Below are positions 1-5,785 of a DNA stretch of 6,938 nt, piece after piece. Below the pieces are notes generated by a model that saw only the letters and a program-made list of their open reading frames with translations, had not been told where the DNA came from and did not search any database. Every line of letters starts with the position of its first letter. The stretch's first letter is position 1. The translations under genes and the position numbers were made by a program. The stretch comes from Bauldia sp. (GTDB lineage Bacteria; Pseudomonadota; Alphaproteobacteria; Rhizobiales; Kaistiaceae): positions 1-6,938 of the forward strand of contig JAGRKY010000335.1 of NCBI GenBank assembly GCA_020442095.1, written 5' to 3'.

Positions 1-131
1 TCCTTGAGGATCGCGAACATCAGCTCCTGCTTGCGGAGCACGCTGGCATTCTCGACTTCCAGCTCCTCGGCGAAGGCCAGAAGCTCGACAGGCGACTTCG
101 CCTTGAGGTCCTTCAATTTCATTTCTGGCAT
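1..131 (-). CDS. rho: Transcription termination factor Rho, N-terminal fragment
   Basis: This is the first 43 codons of Rho, the hexameric RNA helicase that terminates transcription; the gene runs off the left edge of the window. The minus-strand translation contains [20 protein letters not shown] followed by [13 protein letters not shown], the helical N-terminal Rho domain that precedes the RNA-binding cold-shock domain. The ATPase core is outside the window, so completeness cannot be judged. Two in-frame ATG codons are possible, at 131 (MPEMKLKD) and at 122 (MKLKD). Neither has a good ribosome binding site; an AAGAG lies about 15 bases before the upstream one. I chose the upstream ATG, but family proteins commonly begin just before the LKDLK motif, so 122 is equally plausible. 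It lies downstream of hemE-hemJ on the same strand, after a gap of 196 bases, so it may have its own promoter. Confidence 0.93.
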   Translation of the reverse strand, partial: MPEMKLKDLKAKSPVELLAFAEELEVENASVLRKQELMFAILK

Positions 132-283
132 TAATACACGCGTCTCTTGGAGTGAGGGATAATCGGGCAATAAGGGGAGGGGATGCAGAGCAATCAGCCG
201 GAACGAAGGTACGTCTTCGGCACGGCCTTGTGACGGTCCCAAACGATCGCCAAAGCCCGTCTGCTTTTTCGTGCGGTTAAACC

Positions 284-312
284 AAGATAATCGTTCCGTA
301 TCGGGACGGCAA
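284..312 (-). promoter_or_regulatory. Candidate sigma-70-type promoter for rho
   Basis: On the minus strand, TTGCCG (-35-like, 307-312) and TATCTT (-10-like, 284-289) are separated by 17 bases, upstream of rho in the hemJ-rho gap. The matches to consensus are only partial (three and four of six). If used, it would give a leader of roughly 145 bases before rho; long leaders are known for rho in other bacteria, where Rho autoregulates. The rest of the 132-327 gap shows no gene, no strong hairpin and no terminator that I can recognise. Confidence 0.2.
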
Positions 313-327
313 GAACTTTGCGACGCC

Positions 328-849
328 TCAGAACGGTTTGACGACGACCAGGATGACGATGGCGATCATCAGCAGCGTCGGCACTTCGTTGACGATCCGG
401 TAGAAGCGCTGGCTTCGCGTATTGCGATCCGCGGCAAAGTCCCGCACCCACCGCGTGAAAAAGCCATGCATGCCGGTCAGGATCAGGACAAGCAGCAGCT
501 TGGCGTGGAACCACGGGCTCTGGAACCAGCTGCCGTCCCAGGCGAGCCAGAGGCCGAGCGCCCAGGTCGTCACCATCGCCGGATTGATGATCCCGCGGAG
601 GAGCCGCCGTTCCATCACCTTGAAGGTCTCGGACTGGACCGAGCCCGGTTCGGCCGTCGTGTGATAGACGAAAAGCCGCGGCAGGTAGAGCATCCCCGCC
701 ATCCAGGCGATCACCGCGATGATGTGGATCGCCTTGATCCACAGGTAGAGGCCCGAAGGCTGCCACCATACCAGCAGCGCGAAGACGATCGCGACGATCG
801 CAAGCGCAACGACAATGCGCAGGATCCGGGTCCGGACGTCAGCCTGCAT
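328..849 (-). CDS. hemJ: Protoporphyrinogen oxidase HemJ (integral membrane)
   Basis: The 173-residue protein is HemJ, the membrane enzyme that oxidises protoporphyrinogen IX to protoporphyrin IX, the penultimate step of heme synthesis in bacteria lacking HemG/HemY. Diagnostic segments are [20 protein letters not shown] (39-58, with conserved His42) followed by LFVYH (59-63), [14 protein letters not shown] (79-92), WFHAKLLLV (113-121) and [14 protein letters not shown] (154-167). Hydrophobic helices occur near residues 10-29, 38-60, 88-104, 116-130 and 155-171. It is somewhat longer than the roughly 140 residues I expect for the family, because of an extra N-terminal hydrophobic segment (residues 8-29). 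The start is supported by an AGGAAAGG sequence (minus strand, 867-860) ten bases upstream, lying inside the end of hemE. HemE, which acts earlier in the same pathway, ends six bases before this start, so the two are almost certainly cotranscribed. Confidence 0.93.
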   Translation of the reverse strand: MQADVRTRILRIVVALAIVAIVFALLVWWQPSGLYLWIKAIHIIAVIAWMAGMLYLPRLFVYHTTAEPGSVQSETFKVMERRLLRGIINPAMVTTWALGLWLAWDGSWFQSPWFHAKLLLVLILTGMHGFFTRWVRDFAADRNTRSQRFYRIVNEVPTLLMIAIVILVVVKPF

Positions 850-855
850 GAATGG

Positions 856-1902
856 TCAGCCTTTCCTCACCCGGCCGATCAGCCGCTCGACATGGGCGAT
901 CGGCGTCTCCGGGACGATTCCATGGCCGAGATTGAAGATGAACCGCCCGCCGCGCAACGCCGCGAGGATTGCATCGACATTGCGGTCGAGCGCTTCGCCG
1001 CCGGCGACAAGCACCAGCGGATCGAGATTACCCTGGACCGCCGCATGCGGCTGGAGCCTGTCGCGGGCGTAATCGAGCGGCACCGTCCAGTCGATCCCGA
1101 CCGCATCGACCCCGGTCTCCGCGACATAGCGCTCGAGACGAAGCCCAGCGCTCTTCGGAAAACCGATGATACGGATCGCATGCGCCTTCTCGCGCACCGC
1201 GCGGACGATCGCCGCGGTCGGCGCGATCGACCAGCGGTCGAAATCCTCGTCGTTGAGGATGCCGGCCCAGCTGTCGAATATCTGGACGACATCGGCGCCG
1301 GCCCTGATCTGGCCGAGAAGCGAGATCACCGAGGCCTCGACCAGCCGGTCGATCAGCGTCTGGAACAGCACGGGCTCCCGCGCCGCCATCAGCCGCGCCG
1401 GCCCCTGGTCGGGCGTGCCGTGGCCAGCGACCATATAGGTCGCAACCGTCCACGGCGCCCCGCAGAAGCCGATGAGCGCACGGTCGTCCTCCAGCAGGTC
1501 ATCGACCCGTTCGATCGCCTCGAAAAGCGGTGCAAGCCGCTCGGCCACCGGTGTGACGTCGAGGCGGGCGATTGCCTCAGCATCGACCGGTTCGAGCTGC
1601 GGTCCCTCACCCTGGACGAAAGCGAGCTTTCGCCCGAAGGCATAGGGGACCATCAGGATGTCCGAGAAGATGATCGCCGCATCGAGCCCGAACCGCCTAA
1701 TCGGCTGCAGGGTGACTTCCGCGGCGCGAGCCGGATCGAGACAAAGATCAAGGAACGAACCGGCTTTCGCCCGCAGCTCGCGATATTCGGGGAGATAGCG
1801 TCCCGCCTGCCGCATCAGCCAGATCGGCGGCGGGTCGGAGATGGTTCCGTCGAGGACCCGGCGCAATCGACTGTTGGGAGAGGCGGAGAGTTTTTCGTTC
1901 AC
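856..1902 (-). CDS. hemE: Uroporphyrinogen decarboxylase HemE
   Basis: This cytoplasmic enzyme decarboxylates uroporphyrinogen III to coproporphyrinogen III in heme synthesis. With a GTG start at 1902 the protein is 348 residues, normal for the family. Visible motifs are [11 protein letters not shown] (30-40), the FSDIL segment with the presumed catalytic Asp81, [14 protein letters not shown] (145-158, with Tyr156), FDSWAG (209-214), GNLDP (291-295) and NLGHG (324-328, with the conserved His327). The open frame continues upstream to an ATG at 1968, but those extra 22 residues ([10 protein letters not shown]...) have no family character and would run through the regulatory repeats, so I prefer the GTG. 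No strong ribosome binding site precedes it, so the exact start is uncertain. It faces away from the candidate origin and leads a hemE-hemJ unit. Three GANTC methylation-type sites sit 15-42 bases before the start. Confidence 0.95.
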   Translation of the reverse strand: MNEKLSASPNSRLRRVLDGTISDPPPIWLMRQAGRYLPEYRELRAKAGSFLDLCLDPARAAEVTLQPIRRFGLDAAIIFSDILMVPYAFGRKLAFVQGEGPQLEPVDAEAIARLDVTPVAERLAPLFEAIERVDDLLEDDRALIGFCGAPWTVATYMVAGHGTPDQGPARLMAAREPVLFQTLIDRLVEASVISLLGQIRAGADVVQIFDSWAGILNDEDFDRWSIAPTAAIVRAVREKAHAIRIIGFPKSAGLRLERYVAETGVDAVGIDWTVPLDYARDRLQPHAAVQGNLDPLVLVAGGEALDRNVDAILAALRGGRFIFNLGHGIVPETPIAHVERLIGRVRKG

Positions 1903-1915
1903 CGGGCTAACTCTA

Positions 1916-1944
1916 AGAATCCTATAGAATCTTCTTTTTGATTC
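1916..1944. promoter_or_regulatory. Cluster of three GANTC sites in phased repeats before hemE
   Basis: GAATC occurs at 1917-1921 and 1927-1931 and GATTC at 1940-1944. The first two lie in direct AGAATC copies ten bases apart, one helical turn. The second and third form an inverted repeat with an eight-base loop. GANTC is the target of the alphaproteobacterial cell-cycle methylase CcrM, and GcrA acts at promoters carrying methylated GANTC. Control of hemE by methylation is inference. Confidence 0.4.
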
Positions 1945-1952
1945 AGTTTGGG

Positions 1953-1961
1953 GGTGGATTA
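1953..1961 (-). promoter_or_regulatory. Weak DnaA-box-like site
   Basis: The minus strand reads TAATCCACC, seven of nine matches to TTATCCACA. It is counted only because it belongs to a group of five ATCCAC cores within 340 bases. Confidence 0.3.
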
Positions 1962-1974
1962 CAGCCAATCCTCC

Positions 1975-1983
1975 TCATCCACA
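1975..1983 (+). promoter_or_regulatory. DnaA-box-like site TCATCCACA
   Basis: This is one mismatch from the TTATCCACA consensus. An identical nonamer in the same orientation occurs at 2282-2290, near the other end of the region. Confidence 0.5.
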
Positions 1984-2031
1984 ATCGAGGCGCCGACCCA
2001 CGGGGAACGGGAGAGCCGCAGGACCTCGAAA

Positions 2032-2040
2032 AGTGGATGA
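2032..2040 (-). promoter_or_regulatory. DnaA-box-like site TCATCCACT
   Basis: The minus strand reads TCATCCACT, seven of nine matches to the consensus, sharing the TCATCCAC core of the two best sites but in the opposite orientation. Confidence 0.4.
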
Positions 2041-2075
2041 TGGTAATTGCGGGGATGAAGCCGATCGGCCATGCG

Positions 2076-2090
2076 TTAACAGTTCGTTAA
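2076..2090. promoter_or_regulatory. CtrA-type box TTAA-N7-TTAA
   Basis: TTAA at 2076-2079 and TTAA at 2087-2090 are separated by exactly seven bases, the binding signature of the alphaproteobacterial cell-cycle regulator CtrA, which silences the Caulobacter origin. It lies between the DnaA-like boxes at 2032 and 2117, a layout in which CtrA could compete with initiation. TTAA is uncommon in this GC-rich sequence, which makes a spaced pair more notable. Confidence 0.5.
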
Positions 2091-2116
2091 GAAATATGGC
2101 TGAGCGATCTTCAACG

Positions 2117-2125
2117 CCATCCACA
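2117..2125 (+). promoter_or_regulatory. DnaA-box-like site CCATCCACA
   Basis: Seven of nine matches to the consensus. A further degenerate GTCCACG follows at 2131-2137. It lies 27 bases after the CtrA-type box. Confidence 0.35.
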
Positions 2126-2166
2126 GCACTGTCCACGGGAGAGCCGGGGACGGGATGTGAATTGAC

Positions 2167-2193
2167 CGATTCCATCCCATGGTCAGGGAATCG
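2167..2193. promoter_or_regulatory. 27-bp operator-like dyad containing two GANTC sites
   Basis: CGATTCC (2167-2173) and GGAATCG (2187-2193) are perfect inverted 7-mers around a CCATGG centre (2177-2182), and each arm contains one GANTC. It lies 114 bases before the chosen start of the downstream regulator. It could be a repressor operator or an origin-binding site; no specific factor can be named. Confidence 0.35.
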
Positions 2194-2223
2194 TAACGAC
2201 AAAAAGTAATTTGTTGATCAAAT
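2194..2223. other. AT-rich tract, possible DNA-unwinding element
   Basis: Only about 7 of 30 bases are G or C, the most AT-rich run I noticed in the window. It ends in a small dyad, ATTTG-TTGAT-CAAAT (2209-2223), which includes the palindrome TTGATCAA. It directly follows the 27-bp dyad. It could melt during initiation or provide promoter elements for the rightward gene. Confidence 0.3.
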
Positions 2224-2281
2224 CCGCCGCTTCGGGGACAGTCCGCCGCGACAGGTCCCGAAGGGCGACCGACAGGCCCCT

Positions 2282-2290
2282 TCATCCACA
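2282..2290 (+). promoter_or_regulatory. DnaA-box-like site TCATCCACA
   Basis: One mismatch from TTATCCACA, identical to the site at 1975-1983. It ends 16 bases before the GTG of the regulator gene, close to its ribosome binding site, so bound DnaA could also affect expression of that gene. Confidence 0.45.
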
Positions 2291-2306
2291 GACGCGGGAG
2301 AACCGT

Positions 2307-3146
2307 GTGAAGAACCGCGAAGGCTTCTTCCACCTGCATATGATCTCGGACGCAACCGGCGAGACGCTGATCACGGTCGGCCGCGCCGCGGCCGCCCAGT
2401 ATGCGGATATGCGTCCCGTCGAGCACATCCACTCGATGGTCCGGACGCGCAAACAGCTCGATGCGATCGTCACGGCGCTCGAGGAAGAGCCCGGCATCGT
2501 CCTCTATACCCTTGTCGACAAGGAACTCGGCGAACGGCTGGAAGCGGAATGCCGGCGGATCGGCATTCCCTGCGGCTCCGTGCTCGAACCGATGCTTCAG
2601 CTTATGCAGAGCTACCTTGGTACGCCGCACAGCCGCCAGGTCGGCGCGCAGCACATGCTCGACGCCGACTATTTCCGGCGAATCGACGCTTTGAACTTCA
2701 CCATGGTCCATGACGACGGCCAGCTCGCCGGCGTGCTCGAGGAAGCCGATGTCGTCCTTGTCGGGATCAGCCGGACCTCCAAGACGCCGACCAGCATCTA
2801 TCTCGCTAATCGCGGTATCAAGACGGCTAATATTCCGCTGGTCCCGGGCGTTCCCCTGATGCCGGAGCTGGAAACGGTCAAGCATCCGCTGGTCGTCGGC
2901 CTGACCGCGAGCGCAGAACGCATCGCCCAGCTTCGGGAGAACCGGGTGCTGTCGCTGAACGCCATGGCGCATGGCGAATCCTATGTCGACAAAGCGGCGA
3001 TCGCCGACGAAATCGTCCAGGCGCGGAAGCTGTTTGCCCGGCATGGCTGGCCGACCATCGATGTCAGCCGCCGGTCGATCGAGGAGACCGCGGCCGCGAT
3101 CATCGCGCTTCGGGAAAAGCGGCTGCGCGAAACCGCGCCGCCATGA
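2307..3146 (+). CDS. Pyruvate, phosphate dikinase / PEP synthase regulatory protein (DUF299 family)
   Basis: This is a bifunctional serine/threonine kinase and phosphorylase of the PDRP/PSRP family, which switches pyruvate phosphate dikinase or PEP synthase on and off by reversible phosphorylation of a threonine near the catalytic histidine. With the GTG start the protein is 279 residues, the usual family length. Motifs are [15 protein letters not shown] near the N-terminus (7-21), the P-loop-like [11 protein letters not shown] (153-163) preceded by VVLV, and [12 protein letters not shown] near the C-terminus (252-263). The start follows GGGAG (2296-2300) with six-base spacing. An open frame extends upstream to a TTG at 2211, but it encodes a basic stretch without family similarity. 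Which dikinase it controls cannot be told from the window. Maf follows after 13 bases, suggesting cotranscription. Confidence 0.92.
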   Translation: MKNREGFFHLHMISDATGETLITVGRAAAAQYADMRPVEHIHSMVRTRKQLDAIVTALEEEPGIVLYTLVDKELGERLEAECRRIGIPCGSVLEPMLQLMQSYLGTPHSRQVGAQHMLDADYFRRIDALNFTMVHDDGQLAGVLEEADVVLVGISRTSKTPTSIYLANRGIKTANIPLVPGVPLMPELETVKHPLVVGLTASAERIAQLRENRVLSLNAMAHGESYVDKAAIADEIVQARKLFARHGWPTIDVSRRSIEETAAAIIALREKRLRETAPP

Positions 3147-3159
3147 GGCGCGGGCGACC

Positions 3160-3753
3160 ATGACCCGGATCGTGCTTGCCTCCGGAAGTTCCACCCGGAG
3201 AGCGATCCTTGCCAATGCCGGAATCCGGTTCGAGGCGATCCCCTCCGACGTCGACGAACGCCGCGTCGAGGAACCGCTGATCGCGGCGGGCCGGTCCGCG
3301 GCCGAGATCGCCATGGCGCTGGCCGAGGCCAAGGCGCTGGATGTCGGTGCACATGCCGACGACGCTACGGTGATTGGCGCCGATCAGACCCTCGATGCCG
3401 ATGGCCGGCGGTGGATCAAGCCGGCGTCGATGGACGAGGCGCGGGACCAGCTCGTGACGCTCGCCGGGCGGAGCCACAAGCTGCAGACCGCGGTCGCCGG
3501 GGTGCGCGACGGCGCCATCCGCTGGCGGCATCTCGACAGCGCGACGCTGACCCTGCGGCCGCTCACCCCGGACGCGATCGACCGCTATCTCGATACGGTT
3601 GGCGAGGCAGCGCTCGGCAGCGTTGGCGCCTACCAGATCGAGGGGCCGGGCATCCAGCTCTTCGAGCGCATCGAAGGCGACTTCTTCACCATCCTCGGCC
3701 TGCCGATCCTGCCGCTGCTGGCGTGGCTGCGCGCGGAGGGGGCGTTGGAATAA
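3160..3753 (+). CDS. maf: Maf family nucleoside triphosphate pyrophosphatase
   Basis: Maf proteins hydrolyse non-canonical or modified nucleoside triphosphates to monophosphates and have been linked to septum control. The 197-residue protein has the family layout: LASGSSTRRAIL (6-17), SDVDE (29-33), GADQTL with presumed catalytic Asp75 (73-78), KP at 87-88, a LAGRSHKLQT segment, and GAYQIEGPGIQLFERIEGDF near the C-terminus followed by TILGLPILPLL. The Asp-Gln pair in GADQ resembles the YceF branch (7-methyl-GTP) more than the Asp-Thr of the YhdE branch (dTTP/UTP), while GAYQIEG resembles the YhdE branch, so the substrate is open. The ATG lies 13 bases after the regulator stop; GAGG at that stop may act as a slightly distant ribosome binding site. 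A large hairpin begins seven bases after the stop codon. Confidence 0.92.
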   Translation: MTRIVLASGSSTRRAILANAGIRFEAIPSDVDERRVEEPLIAAGRSAAEIAMALAEAKALDVGAHADDATVIGADQTLDADGRRWIKPASMDEARDQLVTLAGRSHKLQTAVAGVRDGAIRWRHLDSATLTLRPLTPDAIDRYLDTVGEAALGSVGAYQIEGPGIQLFERIEGDFFTILGLPILPLLAWLRAEGALE

Positions 3754-3759
3754 GGGCCG

Positions 3760-3809
3760 GCCCATTTCATCGGCGGTGAACGCGGAGAAGCGTTCACTGC
3801 CGGATGGGC
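3760..3809 (+). terminator. Long hairpin after maf, possible terminator
   Basis: Bases 3771-3783 pair with 3790-3802 (13 bp with one G-T wobble, six-base loop), and GCCCAT (3760-3765) pairs further out with ATGGGC (3804-3809). It begins seven bases after the maf stop. No T-run follows, so it may be a Rho-assisted terminator, a 3' RNA-stabilising structure or another palindromic repeat. Confidence 0.45.
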
Positions 3810-3854
3810 GATGGCGCCAGTTTGTCATGGAGAAAGGGCACATGTCCCTCCACC

Positions 3855-3950
3855 GTCGTCCTCCGGCTTGACCGGGGGACCGTCACGGGGTGTGCGAGCC
3901 GTTGACGATGAGGCAGTGGCCAACGGTCCTCTGCTTTCGCAGAGGACGAC
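3855..3950 (+). repeat. 96-bp double-hairpin element, copy A
   Basis: The element starts GTCGTCC and ends GGACGAC, perfect terminal inverted repeats. Each end is itself a hairpin: GTCCTCCGG/CCGGGGGAC around CTTGA on the left (one G-T wobble), and GTCCTCTGC/GCAGAGGAC around TTTC on the right (3926-3947). It resembles two REP-like units in inverted orientation, as in bacterial interspersed mosaic elements. Copy B, in the same orientation, begins 261 bp further on; by hand alignment 83 of 96 positions agree, with no gaps. Whether it occurs elsewhere in the genome cannot be seen here. Confidence 0.85.
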
Positions 3951-3999
3951 AGTTGGTGGGTTTGGACGGGCGGGCCGCGGCGCTTACCCCTCTCTCGCT

Positions 4000-4069
4000 C
4001 CGCTAGCGGCCGGCTCCACCGGCCGAAGCTCCACGGTCTCCCCCACAAGGGGGGAGAGGCGTCGTGGAG
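4000..4069. repeat. Cluster of palindromes between the two 96-bp copies
   Basis: Three structures lie side by side: CCGCTAGCGG (4000-4009), overlapping CGGCCGG/CCGGCCG with a five-base loop (4007-4025), and a two-tier hairpin in which CTCCACG (4029-4035) pairs with CGTGGAG (4063-4069) around TCTCCCCC/GGGGGAGA (4037-4044 and 4050-4057). It is unrelated in sequence to the flanking 96-bp copies and could be a second repeat family. Confidence 0.6.
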
Positions 4070-4115
4070 GTGGCCAGGTTACGTCGGTATATAAGGAAGG
4101 GCGCACCTCCCCACA

Positions 4116-4211
4116 GTCGTCCTCCGGCTTGACCGGAGGACCGTTTCGGGGCGTGCGAACCGGTCACGATCTGGCGGTAGCCAACGATCCTCTGCTTTCG
4201 CAGAGGATGAC
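4116..4211 (+). repeat. 96-bp double-hairpin element, copy B
   Basis: Same length and layout as copy A. The left hairpin is a perfect 9-bp stem (GTCCTCCGG/CCGGAGGAC). The right hairpin is ATCCTCTGC/GCAGAGGAT. Against copy A the closing pair changes from G3926-C3947 to A4187-T4208, so both bases changed and pairing is kept. Copy A matches outside the core only loosely. It ends 72 bases before the aroE start. Confidence 0.85.
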
Positions 4212-4283
4212 GTCCGGGGAGCGGAGAGGTATGGAACCGCGGAACCATCGTTTCCCTGCGTCCAACGAGAATCGGAAATCGGC

Positions 4284-5150
4284 ATGACCACCCCAATCGC
4301 CTGTGTCATCGGATGGCCGGTGAAGCATTCGCGCTCGCCGACCATCCATCGCTTCTGGCTGAACGAGCTGGGGCTTGCCGGCGACTATGTGCTGAAGCCG
4401 GTCGAGCCCGAGGCGATCGAGGCCTTCTTCGCCGACTTCGCCCATTCCGGATTTGTCGGGGGCAATGTCACGGTGCCTCACAAGGAAGTCGCCTTCCGCG
4501 CCGTTGCGGAGATGGACGAGGCGGCGCGGTCGATCGGCGCGCTGAACACGATCTGGCTCGAGGACGGAAAGCTGGTCGGCGCCAATACCGACGCGCCCGG
4601 CTTCCTCGCGAGCCTCGACCAGGAAGCGCCCGGCTGGGACGCGACGCCCGGGCCGGCGGTGGTGCTCGGCGCCGGCGGCGCGGCGAAGGCGATCGTCTAT
4701 GCGCTCCGCTCCCGCGGCTTCGCGCCGGTGACCATCGTCAACCGCACCGAGAAGCGCGCCGAGCAGATCGCGCGGAACCTTGGCGGCCCGATCGAGGCGG
4801 CGCGGATGACGGCGCTGCCGGGGCTGCTCCCGGGCGCGCGGGTGCTGGTCAACACGACGACGCTCGGCATGGAGGGACAGCCGCCGCTCGACCTCGATCT
4901 CGCGCCGCTCGCCGACGACGCGGTGGTGAGCGACATTGTCTATGTGCCGCTGGAGACCGGACTGCTGAAGGCGGCGCGGCAGCGGGGCCTCCGGACGGTC
5001 GGCGGGCTCGGCATGCTGCTCCACCAGGCGGTGCCGGGGTTCGAGCACTGGTTCGGCAAGCGCCCTGAGGTGACGCCGGCGCTCCGTGCCGCGGTGCTCG
5101 AAACGCTGGGCGTGTCGCAGCCCGCCGACGCCGGCAAGGACGGCGCGTAA
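4284..5150 (+). CDS. aroE: Shikimate dehydrogenase (NADP+) AroE
   Basis: AroE reduces 3-dehydroshikimate to shikimate with NADPH, the fourth step towards chorismate and the aromatic amino acids. At 288 residues it is typical. The substrate-binding half shows SRSP (16-19), GGNVTVPHK with catalytic Lys67 (59-67) and NTD with catalytic Asp103 (101-103). The nucleotide-binding half shows the glycine-rich LGAGGAAKA (128-136), NRTEKR (153-158), which commonly selects NADP+, VNTTTLGM (189-196) and GGLGMLLHQAVPGFEHWFG (240-258) with Gln248. The ATG is fixed by the conserved N-terminus; a GGAAA at 4274-4278 is a weak ribosome binding site. Its stop overlaps the coaE start by one base (TAATG), so translation is probably coupled. 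Upstream is the 530-bp repeat island rather than maf directly. Confidence 0.96.
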   Translation: MTTPIACVIGWPVKHSRSPTIHRFWLNELGLAGDYVLKPVEPEAIEAFFADFAHSGFVGGNVTVPHKEVAFRAVAEMDEAARSIGALNTIWLEDGKLVGANTDAPGFLASLDQEAPGWDATPGPAVVLGAGGAAKAIVYALRSRGFAPVTIVNRTEKRAEQIARNLGGPIEAARMTALPGLLPGARVLVNTTTLGMEGQPPLDLDLAPLADDAVVSDIVYVPLETGLLKAARQRGLRTVGGLGMLLHQAVPGFEHWFGKRPEVTPALRAAVLETLGVSQPADAGKDGA

Positions 5151-5746
5151 TGCTGATCCTCGGGCTGACCGGATCGGTGGCCATGGGGAAGTCGACCACG
5201 GCCGCCATGTTCGCGGCGGCCGGACTGCCGGTCTTCGACGCCGACAGGGCGGTGCACCGGCTCTATCGCGGCGCGGCCGTGCCGGTGGTCGAGGCGGCCT
5301 TTCCCGGCACGACCGTCGACGGCGCCGTCGATCGCGACCGGCTGCGGGAAAAGGTGCTCGGCAACGAGGCCGCGATGGAGCGGCTCGAGGCGCTGATCCA
5401 TCCGCTGGTCCGCGCCGAGCGCGACGCTTTTCTTGCAGCGGCACGGGCGGCCGGACACCGGGCCGTGGTGCTCGACATCCCGCTCCTCTTCGAGACCGGC
5501 GCCGAGGACGACATGGACGCTGTGATGGTGGTGACGACCTCGCCCGAAAACCAGATGGCGCGGATGATGAGACGCGAGGGCATGACCCGGGACCGCGCCG
5601 AGGCGATGATCGCCCGCCAGACGCCGGACGCCGAGAAACGCCGCCGCGCCCATTTCCTCGTCGATACCAGCCAAAGCCTCGACGATGCCCGCCTGCAGGT
5701 CGCGGGTATCCTGAGGGCCATCGCCGGGATGACCGGGCGACGCTGA
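5150..5746 (+). CDS. coaE: Dephospho-CoA kinase CoaE
   Basis: CoaE phosphorylates the 3'-hydroxyl of dephospho-CoA with ATP, the last step of coenzyme A synthesis. The 198-residue length is usual. It begins with LGLTGSVAMGKST, a P-loop at residues 8-16; the more common family form is GGIGSGKS, so Ala11 replaces a frequent Gly without disturbing the GxxxxGKS pattern. FDADRAVH (29-36) carries the conserved Asp pair, IHP (83-85) and LDIPLLFETG (108-117) form the substrate site, and RQTPDAEKRRRAHFLVDTS (156-174) is the lid/C-terminal signature. The ATG overlaps the aroE stop by one base and has no separate ribosome binding site, so it depends on aroE translation. A structured 111-bp gap separates it from dnaQ. 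Confidence 0.96.
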   Translation: MLILGLTGSVAMGKSTTAAMFAAAGLPVFDADRAVHRLYRGAAVPVVEAAFPGTTVDGAVDRDRLREKVLGNEAAMERLEALIHPLVRAERDAFLAAARAAGHRAVVLDIPLLFETGAEDDMDAVMVVTTSPENQMARMMRREGMTRDRAEAMIARQTPDAEKRRRAHFLVDTSQSLDDARLQVAGILRAIAGMTGRR

Positions 5747-5785
5747 ACGGGATCTTGCCGGGGGCGTGCCGCGACGGTGGAGAAG

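Larger units (their letters stand above)
1903..2306. other. Candidate chromosomal replication origin region (hemE / regulator intergenic)
   Basis: This 404-bp gene-free region lies between divergent hemE and the DUF299 regulator. In Caulobacter the mapped origin lies beside hemE in the equivalent interval. Seen here are five ATCCAC cores on either strand (chance expectation about 0.2 for equal base frequencies), of which two are TCATCCACA, one mismatch from the classical DnaA box. Also present are one perfect TTAA-N7-TTAA CtrA-type box, five GANTC sites, a dyad at 2167-2193 and a 30-base tract of about 23% GC at 2194-2223, which could serve as an unwinding element. The region must also hold the promoters for the two divergent genes. 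The assignment rests on synteny plus motif density; no skew analysis or experiment supports it here. Confidence 0.6.
3754..4283. other. 530-bp gene-free repeat island between maf and aroE
   Basis: No open frame here has family character; the frames present simply read through repeats. In order it holds the hairpin after maf (3760-3809), the first 96-bp element (3855-3950), a different set of palindromes (4000-4069), a TATATAAGG sequence (4088-4096), the second 96-bp element (4116-4211) and about 70 bases before aroE with a direct GGAACC pair and no clear promoter. The length and repeat density contrast with the tight spacing of the surrounding genes. aroE must either be read through from maf or have a promoter within this island. 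Confidence 0.8.

Noticed and set aside
271..1941. A 556-codon open frame on the plus strand
   Set aside because: It is antisense to hemJ and hemE, is very rich in Arg, Asp and Pro as expected from a complementary frame in GC-rich DNA, and shows no family motif.
2211..2306. Upstream extension of the dikinase regulator from a TTG
   Set aside because: The added residues are basic and unlike the family, no ribosome binding site precedes the TTG, and GGGAG supports the GTG at 2307.
2076..3332. A 418-codon open frame on the minus strand
   Set aside because: It is antisense to the dikinase regulator and crosses the candidate origin; no motif was recognised.
3855..4211. Possible CRISPR array
   Set aside because: There are only two copies, each 96 bp with internal hairpins, and the spacer is itself palindromic; no cas gene is present.
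3811..4345. Several open frames of 80-160 codons on both strands between maf and aroE
   Set aside because: They read through hairpin repeats; the repeated peptide SSSGLTGGP...AVANDPLLSQR simply reflects the DNA repeat in the same frame.
4164..5444. A 426-codon open frame on the minus strand
   Set aside because: It runs antisense to aroE and through the 96-bp repeat, with low-complexity Arg/Pro content; aroE on the other strand is certain.
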